Assembly (NCBI RefSeq): GCF_903893715.1
Contig: NZ_CAITNG010000116.1
Coordinates: forward strand, 1-38,536
DNA length: 38,536 nt
Direction of reading: 5' to 3'
Source of the DNA: an uncultured Mucilaginibacter sp.
GTDB lineage: Bacteria; Bacteroidota; Bacteroidia; Sphingobacteriales; Sphingobacteriaceae
Below the pieces are notes generated by a model. That model was not told the DNA's origin. It saw nothing but the letters and a program-made list of their open reading frames with translations, and searched no databases. Position numbers and translations under genes: made by a program. This document shows, in pieces, positions 32,142 through 38,536 of the stretch (positions are counted from its first letter, which is position 1; every line of letters starts with the position of its first letter).

Positions 32142-33851
32142 CTATTTCAATACCTGTACAATCGGTGTGCCAATGCTGCCGTTTGGTGCTTGAATATGTA
32201 GTAAAGCTGCTATGGTTGGCGTAATGTCCGTCATGTGAGTCGCTACGTTGGTATGGCCTTGTTGTATGCCCCAGCCCATAAATACCAGCGGGATGTGCGT
32301 ATCGTAAGGATTCCAGGTGCCGTGGGTGGTGCCCGTAGCAGCCTTACCCGAAAACCAGCCGGGTTTTAAAATGATTTGTACGGTTCCGCTATGGTCTAAA
32401 CTGTAACCATTCACAATGCGCATGCGCAATTCTTCAGGAATGCTGGCCGTTTGGGCTTTCTTCATATCAACAGCAAACGCTACCGCCGGTTGTTTTTCGA
32501 GGAAGGAGATGCAATCTTTTTTCAAAGCGTCTTCGTCCAAATGCAGGTAATTAACGATGCGATAGTTAAAATTAACCTGGTAATTAAGCAGGCTTATCAC
32601 CAGCGAGTCCACTTTATATTTGTCCATCAATTGTTTGTTGAGGGCATTTTTCGCGGCGGCATCATCCCAAACACCGGCGGGAATTTTATTGTCGGTTAAA
32701 AAGGTTGGGTTGTGCGCGGCGCCATGGTCGGCAGTCAGGAATACAGTATAGTTGCCTTTGCCCAGCTTAGCATCAAGATAGGTTAAGAACGAACCAATTT
32801 CGCGGTCTAATCGCAGGTAGGTATCTTCTATCTCCACAGCATTAATGCCAAATTGGTGACCAATATAATCGGTAGACGAAAGGCTCACGGCTAAGAAGTC
32901 GGTTACGGCATTGCTGTTATTGCCCAATTGCTCGTTGTTGATGGCGGCAACGGCCATATCGAGGGTGATGGTATTTCCCCAGGGGGTATTACGAATGAGG
33001 CCCAGATTGCCTTTATACATGCCCGATGTTTTAACGGGCAATGTAGGCGCATCCATACCTTTAAATTTGCCTTCGTAGCGGTCGCTGTTATCGGCGCTGC
33101 TTTGTAAATAGGTATCGAGCGGATAAACCGGGTTCCAGTCGTTTTTGAGGTAGGTTTCGGCCAGTTTCTGGTCGTTAAAATCTTTTACCCATTGCGGCAG
33201 GTCTTTCATGTAATAGGTGCTGGTTATCCAGTTGCCTGTCGCATCGTCAAACCAATAAGCAGCGTTGGCGGTATGGCCGGCTGGCAGTATTCCGCCGCGG
33301 TCTTTTAAAGCGATACCAATTACTTTGGAGCGGAAATTTGTGGACAGGCGCAGCTCGTCGGTGATGGTATTGGTGAGCATATTGCGCGGCGACATTTGCC
33401 CTGCTGCGGATGTGCTGCCTACGGTACGTACCGAAGTATCCTCGGTGCAGTACATGGACTTGCCTGTAGCCTGAACAATAAAATCGTTACCGGCTATGCC
33501 GTGCAGAGCGGGCACCGAACCGGTGTAGATGCAGGTATGGCCTGCCGCGGTTACGGTAGGTATATAATCGACATTGGTGTTTTCGCATGAAAAACCCTCG
33601 TTTAACAGGCGTTTAAAACCCCCATTATCCTGGTAGCGGTCGTAATAACGGTATAGATAATCCCAACGCATTTGGTCGACAACAATACCCACCACCAGTT
33701 TTGGGCGGGGCAGTGCCGGCGAGGCAGCAACAACGGGCGTAGCTACAACTACAGGTGTTGCTTTTGCAGGATGAACCGGTTTTTTTGTTTGTGCAGAGGC
33801 GTTTAAACCAATAATTGCAATTAACGAGGGGAGTAATAATTTAATTTTCAT
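32142..33851 (-). CDS. pafA: Alkaline phosphatase PafA
   Basis: A secreted alkaline phosphatase of the PafA type, 569 residues, that releases phosphate from organic esters. Signal peptide about 1-20, then a Pro/Ala/Val-rich linker. The active-site pattern of PafA is complete: Asp59 in VVDQMRWD, nucleophile Thr101 in PTVTAAGHTCIYTG, Asn122 in HGIAGND, and Lys183 and Arg185 in ALKDRGG. The metal ligands DYIGHQFG and TADHGAAHNP are also present. It lies downstream of the thiamine operon on the same strand and has a TATATTTG -7 element of its own. Confidence 0.96.
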   Translation of the reverse strand: MKIKLLLPSLIAIIGLNASAQTKKPVHPAKATPVVVATPVVAASPALPRPKLVVGIVVDQMRWDYLYRYYDRYQDNGGFKRLLNEGFSCENTNVDYIPTVTAAGHTCIYTGSVPALHGIAGNDFIVQATGKSMYCTEDTSVRTVGSTSAAGQMSPRNMLTNTITDELRLSTNFRSKVIGIALKDRGGILPAGHTANAAYWFDDATGNWITSTYYMKDLPQWVKDFNDQKLAETYLKNDWNPVYPLDTYLQSSADNSDRYEGKFKGMDAPTLPVKTSGMYKGNLGLIRNTPWGNTITLDMAVAAINNEQLGNNSNAVTDFLAVSLSSTDYIGHQFGINAVEIEDTYLRLDREIGSFLTYLDAKLGKGNYTVFLTADHGAAHNPTFLTDNKIPAGVWDDAAAKNALNKQLMDKYKVDSLVISLLNYQVNFNYRIVNYLHLDEDALKKDCISFLEKQPAVAFAVDMKKAQTASIPEELRMRIVNGYSLDHSGTVQIILKPGWFSGKAATGTTHGTWNPYDTHIPLVFMGWGIQQGHTNVATHMTDITPTIAALLHIQAPNGSIGTPIVQVLK

Positions 33852-33870
33852 GCTAAGGAATTAGAAAAAC

Positions 33871-33878
33871 CAAATATA
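33871..33878 (-). promoter_or_regulatory. -7 element of pafA
   Basis: TATATTTG on the minus strand, with a TTG 17 bases upstream (33896-33898), slightly closer than usual. It ends 19 bases before the pafA ATG. Confidence 0.5.
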
Positions 33879-33927
33879 GCATTGCAATTAAAACCCAATG
33901 TAACCTTTATGTTAACAATATTGACAA

Positions 33928-35016
33928 TTATTCGCTAAAAGTTAACAATGCATGCTGGCTTGCGGTATGTATGTCGCGCCAAACCTGATTGATGGCAGAT
34001 GAGGTGCTTGCCGCGATGAGGCCGCAGTAGGGGTACAGTTCATCCACAATTTGCAGGGAAGTTTTTGCCAGTTTACGGCTGATAGCGCTTACTTTTTTCA
34101 GGTTAGGCTCAGGGTCGACAGAGGCATCGCCTAAGTAATCGACCCAGGAGCGGTACATGGTGGTGTGGAACTCGGGGCGTACTGCGTTGAGTTTTGCTAT
34201 TGAACTTTGCAGGGCTTCATCTAATTCGTTTTGCTGGTTTTGCGACAGGCCCTTGGCAACTTTCTTTTCGGCAAACACGGTTTCGCACAGGTCGAGAAAA
34301 TGGATGGCCATACCCGAAATATTAACCGCCAAAGTAGCCTCAGCCAGTTGGTGAAAAGGGTATTGGTATAGCGGGCTTGGAATAATAGCATAGTCAGCAT
34401 CGATGCGGAACATCCTGTTGGCAGGGACGTACAAGTCATTAACTTCGAAGCTGTGGCTGCCGGTGGCTACCATGCCGGTATAGTTCCAGGCAGGGAGTAC
34501 GGTTACTTCGCTTTTTTCGAAGATGAAAGGCCGAACTTCGGCTTTGCCGTCGGGTGTGTGCATGATGCAGTTGGCTGTAAAATGCGTGGCGTGCAAAGCG
34601 CCGCTGGCATAATTCCAACTCCCGCTGATTCGGTAGCCTTCGCCGTCAATAATGGCTGTGCCTTTTGGCGCGCCGCTGCCGGCGAGGCAAACTTCGGGGT
34701 CGGCAAATATTTTCTCACACAATGCCGGGTCCAGAAAACCGCCGAACCAGCCCGCGCCGGTGCATAGGGTTACCGTCCAGCCCAGGCTGCCATCGGCCCA
34801 GCTGAGGGTTTCTATCAGGCGCACCTCTTCGGGCAGGCTCAGTTCCAGGCCTTTGTATACCCAGGGAACCAGCATTTTAAACCATTGCTGCTCATATGCC
34901 AATTGCAGTTGCGCGGGCAGCAGTTTGCCATCCTTTTCAGATTGTGCGGCGTTATCACGGATGGCGCTTATCCAATCGGGTTGTAATTGTTGCGAGGGGT
35001 GCGAGATGATGGTCAT
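33928..35016 (-). CDS. Acyl-CoA dehydrogenase-fold flavoprotein in the thiamine operon
   Basis: A 362-residue protein with the acyl-CoA dehydrogenase fold: N-terminal helices about 1-110, beta domain about 115-210 with GYRISGSWNYASGALHATHF, and a C-terminal helical domain about 215-362. The layout and the ending VWRDIHTASQHALL resemble group D flavin monooxygenases of the HsaA/DszC type more than true dehydrogenases, so it may need a separate flavin reductase. It overlaps the PnuT-like gene by 4 bases (ATGA), so it is translationally coupled into the TPP-riboswitch operon. The substrate is unknown; a role in handling a thiamine-related compound is a guess. Confidence 0.8.
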   Translation of the reverse strand: MTIISHPSQQLQPDWISAIRDNAAQSEKDGKLLPAQLQLAYEQQWFKMLVPWVYKGLELSLPEEVRLIETLSWADGSLGWTVTLCTGAGWFGGFLDPALCEKIFADPEVCLAGSGAPKGTAIIDGEGYRISGSWNYASGALHATHFTANCIMHTPDGKAEVRPFIFEKSEVTVLPAWNYTGMVATGSHSFEVNDLYVPANRMFRIDADYAIIPSPLYQYPFHQLAEATLAVNISGMAIHFLDLCETVFAEKKVAKGLSQNQQNELDEALQSSIAKLNAVRPEFHTTMYRSWVDYLGDASVDPEPNLKKVSAISRKLAKTSLQIVDELYPYCGLIAASTSSAINQVWRDIHTASQHALLTFSE

Positions 35017-35675
35017 TCAGTAACGGGTATTTTAGTTGTTTTGGCTGCTTTATCGCGGTTGTAAATTTTTATCCAATCAAAAAATCCCCATACGCCGATG
35101 ATGAACAGAAACGCGGTTAATGCCCCGAACAATGGCAGTTTTTTGTAAAACAACAGCGGGATGGCGAATATGTTAGATAGGTTGAGCAACAACCAGTTTT
35201 CGATTTTTCTTCGTGCCAAAAGCCACATGCCGGCCCAGGCTGTTGCCGATATAAAAGCATCCCAAAAAGGAACGTTTGACGGCGTATAATTTGGAAACAC
35301 GAACAAGAGTTTGGTGAGGCATAAATACAGGAAACCTGTACCTCCAATGGATATGGCTAAGGTGATAAACCATTCCGTGCGGTTGCTCCAGGCAATTTCG
35401 ACGGGTGGTTTATCGGCCTTTTTTATCCAGTAATACCAGCCGTAAAAACTCATCACAATGTAGTACACATTGAGTGCGCAATCGGCGTAAAGCTTTACAT
35501 CAAATAAGAGGTAAATGCCTAAAATAGTGCCTAAAATACCCGTAGGATACAGCCAAACATTGTTAACACGAGCCAACAATACTTCGGCAACCCCCAATGC
35601 AACGGCTATCCATTGCAATGGGGTTGTTTCTTTCATTTGCGCCACAAAAAGGCTGTACCACTCGTGCCAGTGCAT
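35013..35675 (-). CDS. pnuT: PnuC-family transporter, probable thiamine transporter PnuT
   Basis: A 220-residue inner-membrane protein of the PnuC family with about seven hydrophobic spans. Conserved pieces include NVWLYPTGILGTILGIYLL, VMSFYGWYYWIKK and the ending ENWLLLNLSNIFAIPLLFYKK. PnuC itself imports nicotinamide riboside, but members placed behind a TPP riboswitch and a TonB receptor in Bacteroidota are predicted thiamine transporters (PnuT). The placement here, 2 bases after the receptor gene under a TPP riboswitch, supports that reading. It overlaps the flavoprotein gene by 4 bases. Confidence 0.9.
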   Translation of the reverse strand: MHWHEWYSLFVAQMKETTPLQWIAVALGVAEVLLARVNNVWLYPTGILGTILGIYLLFDVKLYADCALNVYYIVMSFYGWYYWIKKADKPPVEIAWSNRTEWFITLAISIGGTGFLYLCLTKLLFVFPNYTPSNVPFWDAFISATAWAGMWLLARRKIENWLLLNLSNIFAIPLLFYKKLPLFGALTAFLFIIGVWGFFDWIKIYNRDKAAKTTKIPVTE

Positions 35676-35677
35676 AT

Positions 35678-38113
35678 TTAAAATCCTAAACTTAAGGTTA
35701 AATAGTAATTGCGCGGGGCCTGAGGGAAGTAGTAGTTATAGTTGACCACCTGCCCGCTCTCGATATCGGGATAAGTAGCGCCATTGGTGATGTATTTGGT
35801 GCTGAAGATATTGTACACCAAAAACGCGATGCCTACATTTTTAACCGCTTTGGTTTGGAAATTATACCTGAAACGCAGGTTATTTATAAAATACGAACCA
35901 ATGGTACGGTTTGAATTAGCCGGATCAGCAGCGGGGTAACCTGCGGGGTTTTGGTTGGAAGTATTATCCAAATACTGCATGCCCACGTATTTGATGATGA
36001 AAGCTATTTCACCACCTTTTAAAGGCATCCAACCCAACTCGCTTGAGCCTACGAAGGAAGGCGAGTAGGCGATATCGGTGTTGTTTAAGTTTCCTGTAAC
36101 GGTATTGCCGTTATCATAATCATAGTAGGACGCCGTAAAGGTTTTTATCTTGTTCTGGCTCAAAGCTGCAGTAGCTGCCCAGCTAAACTGGTCGGATATT
36201 TTTAGTTTGCCATCGAACTCAACACCGGCACGGTAGCTGTCGGGTACGTTTACACGTACTGCTTCGCCAACATAATTTAAGGAGCCTGTGAGCACCAACT
36301 GGTTTTTATATTTCATATAAAAACCGTTAATGCCGCCTTTAAATACCGGGGTATTGATGCGATAACCTAATTCATAATCCTGGAGGTTTTCGGAGCTTGG
36401 GCGGGTTGTTGGTGTGGAGGCCACATAATCCGAGCGGTTAGGCTCGTGGTTGGCAACAGCCAAACTGAGGTACACATTGCTTTGCGGGCCGATTTGATAA
36501 GTGATGCCGCCTTTAGGGTTAAAAAAGTCGAGGCTAACGGATTGTTGCAAACTGTTGCCGTTCTGGTCTATCAAACCATAAAAAGAGTAATCGATGTGGC
36601 GGTATTGCATATCAGCAAAAAAGGTGAAATCATTTAACTGATAATCTACCTTTCCAAAAATGTTGAAGTCGGTTTTTTTGGCGTTATCGCGTTCGTACTC
36701 AAAGTTGGGCGGGATGTTGGTGCTTTGCTGCGTCCACTCGATGTTGTTGTAATGTGCGCCAAGATATTGGTTATACGCGCCGCCAAGCGTAAAATGGAAC
36801 TCTTTTGCAGGATCATAGTGCAGCGCATAGGTTACACCGTAAAAATCGTTGTTGAGCCACAGGTCGCGCACCAGGGCAGTACTGTCGACTGTTTTGCCGC
36901 CCACCACTACAGGCGTAACGTTATAGTTGGCCAGGGCTTCGTTGGGTTTATACTCTTCGTAATAACCAAAGCCTTTGGTATAAAACAGTGCGCCGCTGAA
37001 TGACAAATGATTGGCTATTTTTTGGTCGACCAAGAGCTGCACATAGTTTTGGGTATAGTTATCGGTTTGGTTAGGATAAAATGTTTTGCCATCGGCTTCC
37101 AGTCCTAATTCATTATAAGTGCGGTTGCCGCTGTACAGGGTGTATTCGGGGATACCGTCCCAGGCCTGGTAGGTTTGCTCGTAACCCGAGAATACGTTGG
37201 CACGGATGAGCGTGTTCTTGCCATAATAAGCACCGCTTAAAAAGAATGATTTAAGGTGCGAAGCGGCACGGTCGATATAACCGCTCGATTCTATTCGCGA
37301 TAAGCGGCCATCGAACGTAAACTTGCCGTCCACCAGGCCCGTACCTACACTCACGGTATTTTTGTACGTACCATACGAGCCAACGGAATTATCCAATTGG
37401 GTATAGGCCGAATCGCGGCGGGTGGTGGTTTGCATATTGATGCTGGCACCAAAAGCGCCTGCGCCGTTGGTTGATGTACCTACACCGCGCTGCACCTGTA
37501 TGTTATCGACAGAGGAAACGAGGTCTGGCAGATCGACAAAGTAGGCGCCCTGGTCTTCGGCATCGTTCAAGGGTATCCCGTTCAAGGTAACATTGGTACG
37601 GGTGCCATCGCTGCCGCGGATGCGGATACCGGTGTAGCCGATGCCTGTACCGCCGTCGCTGGTGATGACCGCCGATGGGGTTTGGTTGAGCAAATAAGGC
37701 AAGTCCTGGCCAAAATTGTTTTTGTCGAGATCTTTTTTGCTGAGGTCGGTAAAGGTGGTGGCCGAGTTGGCAGTAGCGCGGGTGGCTTTAACGGTTACCT
37801 CGTCGCCCATTAAAGTACTCAGGTTGAGGCCAAAATTTACGGTCGTGGCGGCCGTTACCGATACTGTTTTTTGTGCCGTTTGGTAGCCGATGAAACTTAC
37901 CTTGATGGTGTAAGTACCGGCCTTTACATTTTTAAAGGTGTAAGCACCGTTCGCGTCGGCCAACGTAGCCGACCAGGTGTTCTCGATGTTGATGGTAGCA
38001 CCGGGCAAGGTTTGGCCGGTTTGCTGGTCTGTGATCTTTCCGGATATGGAAAACTGTGCCGAAGCCAAAAACGGCATCAGCAGAACGCTTAGCGCTGCAA
38101 TTAAATTTTTCAA
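35678..38113 (-). CDS. TonB-dependent receptor, probable outer-membrane thiamine receptor
   Basis: A TonB-dependent receptor of 811 residues. Signal peptide 1-19 (LASAQ), CarboxypepD_reg-like domain about 22-100, plug about 115-235 (LPYLLNQTPSAVITSDGG, GYTGIRIRGSDGTRTNVTLNGIPLND, VQRGVGTSTNGAGAFGASI) and a barrel ending YYLTLSLGF. It is the first gene behind the TPP riboswitch and is followed 2 bases later by the PnuT-like gene, so outer- and inner-membrane steps of thiamine uptake are co-regulated. The specificity is inferred from the riboswitch. Confidence 0.93.
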   Translation of the reverse strand: MKNLIAALSVLLMPFLASAQFSISGKITDQQTGQTLPGATINIENTWSATLADANGAYTFKNVKAGTYTIKVSFIGYQTAQKTVSVTAATTVNFGLNLSTLMGDEVTVKATRATANSATTFTDLSKKDLDKNNFGQDLPYLLNQTPSAVITSDGGTGIGYTGIRIRGSDGTRTNVTLNGIPLNDAEDQGAYFVDLPDLVSSVDNIQVQRGVGTSTNGAGAFGASINMQTTTRRDSAYTQLDNSVGSYGTYKNTVSVGTGLVDGKFTFDGRLSRIESSGYIDRAASHLKSFFLSGAYYGKNTLIRANVFSGYEQTYQAWDGIPEYTLYSGNRTYNELGLEADGKTFYPNQTDNYTQNYVQLLVDQKIANHLSFSGALFYTKGFGYYEEYKPNEALANYNVTPVVVGGKTVDSTALVRDLWLNNDFYGVTYALHYDPAKEFHFTLGGAYNQYLGAHYNNIEWTQQSTNIPPNFEYERDNAKKTDFNIFGKVDYQLNDFTFFADMQYRHIDYSFYGLIDQNGNSLQQSVSLDFFNPKGGITYQIGPQSNVYLSLAVANHEPNRSDYVASTPTTRPSSENLQDYELGYRINTPVFKGGINGFYMKYKNQLVLTGSLNYVGEAVRVNVPDSYRAGVEFDGKLKISDQFSWAATAALSQNKIKTFTASYYDYDNGNTVTGNLNNTDIAYSPSFVGSSELGWMPLKGGEIAFIIKYVGMQYLDNTSNQNPAGYPAADPANSNRTIGSYFINNLRFRYNFQTKAVKNVGIAFLVYNIFSTKYITNGATYPDIESGQVVNYNYYFPQAPRNYYLTLSLGF

Positions 38114-38186
38114 TGTTTTTTAAATTAAACCGAGTTAAACCATCTGCAAGCGAGGGCGCGCAAGCAGTACACTTAACTATTTTTAC

Positions 38187-38395
38187 CTCTCCCTACGCCG
38201 GCATTACCCGGATCAGGTTCCTGTTTAGTTCATTGGTCGGTTGGTCATTGGTTCATTGGTCCTTTCTGTTGGATTCCTGAACTGTAGATGTACACCACTT
38301 AACTAAACAATGGGTTTGATCTCAGCCTGTCTTTCAGTTTGGTTAAAACAATCTGCAGTTTGTTTTATCTTATCCAAAGCAAGGCACCCCTTGAG
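38187..38395 (-). promoter_or_regulatory. TPP riboswitch (THI element)
   Basis: On the minus strand the conserved blocks occur in order: AAGGGGTGCCTTG, GGCTGAGATCAAACCC and GAACCTGATCCGGGTAATGCCGGCGTAGGGA (this last at 38189-38220). These are the hallmark of the thiamine pyrophosphate aptamer. Between the second and third blocks lies a long insertion closed by TGTTTAGTT/AACTAAACA (38222-38230 with 38301-38309), an extended variable arm. It controls the thiamine receptor, transporter and flavoprotein genes. Confidence 0.95.
38222..38309 (-). repeat. Repeat-filled extended arm of the TPP riboswitch
   Basis: The 9-base-pair stem TGTTTAGTT/AACTAAACA encloses about 70 bases. Part of this (38227-38262) is a run of ttcattggtc/ggttggtc-type tandem units, like intergenic repeats elsewhere in Bacteroidota. 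Confidence 0.55.
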
Positions 38396-38405
38396 AATTA
38401 TAGGG

Positions 38406-38413
38406 CAAATGTA
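38406..38413 (-). promoter_or_regulatory. -7 element of the thiamine uptake operon
   Basis: TACATTTG on the minus strand matches TAnnTTTG and ends 10 bases before the aptamer, placing the transcript start just upstream of the riboswitch. No good -33 TTG is seen. Confidence 0.55.
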
Positions 38414-38457
38414 GGTTTTTATATTGAAATTGGAAATTGGGGGGATTTTGGATGATT

Positions 38458-38490
38458 ATTTCGGATTTCGAATGTTCGATTTTGGATTTG
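38458..38490. repeat. TTTCGGATTT-type intergenic repeat
   Basis: ATTTCGGATTTCGAATGTTC followed by GATTTTGGATTTG, matching the repeat at 10180-10212 and the split copy at 6095-6140. Confidence 0.55.
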
Positions 38491-38493
38491 TTT

Positions 38494-38511
38494 GGGGGGG
38501 GGGGGGGGGGG
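38494..38511. repeat. 18-base G homopolymer
   Basis: An uninterrupted run of 18 G lies about 100 bases upstream of the inferred transcript start of the thiamine operon and 25 bases from the window end. Otherwise the last 120 bases hold no gene. Confidence 0.95.
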
Positions 38512-38536
38512 AAATAATTTTTTATAAAAAAATAAA

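Noticed and set aside
35013..35675. PnuC as a nicotinamide riboside transporter
   Set aside because: The gene lies directly behind a TPP riboswitch and a receptor, which favours the thiamine-specific PnuT assignment.
1..38536. CRISPR array, prophage, transposase, tRNA or rRNA genes
   Set aside because: No regularly spaced repeats, no integrase or transposase reading frame and no recognisable tRNA or rRNA sequence were seen on either strand.

Overview
The window looks like chromosomal DNA of a Bacteroidota bacterium, most likely a Sphingobacteriaceae member close to Mucilaginibacter or Pedobacter. The evidence is the -7 promoter motif TAnnTTTG, often with a TTG about 20 bases upstream; the carboxypeptidase-regulatory-domain TonB receptors; an RprXY-like two-component pair; a PafA-type phosphatase; and a TPP riboswitch driving a receptor plus a PnuC-family gene. 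The genus is an inference from protein style, not a search result. I saw no rRNA, tRNA, CRISPR array or transposase.

Layout. 1-4.9 kb (minus strand): translation genes rplM-rpsI-rpsB-tsf behind a consensus promoter and closed by a hairpin terminator, then pyrH, a lipocalin and frr; pyrH and frr have their own -7 elements. 4.9-8 kb: small accessory genes (an AT-rich DUF4304-like gene, a CheY-like receiver, Hsp20, a small membrane protein, a secreted regulatory-domain protein). 8-14.7 kb: housekeeping genes yicC, gmk, nadD and a miaE-like gene, an FAD monooxygenase next to an RsmI-like methyltransferase, and two unknowns. Two copies of a 100-base palindromic repeat sit between convergent genes. 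14.8-18.5 kb: an RprXY-like response regulator and sensor kinase, divergent from a secreted protein with a C-terminal sorting-like domain.

18.5-29 kb is the most distinctive part. On the minus strand there is a tandem pair of cassettes, each a TonB-dependent receptor followed by a beta-helix-like lipoprotein, then a secreted histidine-type (phytase-like) phosphatase. There is no SusD, so the lipoprotein may be the receptor's surface partner. The upstream receptor is interrupted by a single in-frame TAG with no other lesion. With pafA at 32-34 kb, a role in organic phosphorus scavenging is plausible but inferred.

29.2-32 kb holds clpS, a coupled pair resembling mitochondrial 2,4-dienoyl-CoA reductase and delta3,delta2-enoyl-CoA isomerase (auxiliary beta-oxidation of unsaturated fatty acids), and a ThiE/TenI-family gene whose diphosphate-site residues look degraded. 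32-38.5 kb holds pafA and a thiamine uptake operon: TPP riboswitch, TonB receptor, PnuT-like transporter and a translationally coupled acyl-CoA dehydrogenase-fold flavoprotein. The window ends beside an 18-base G run.
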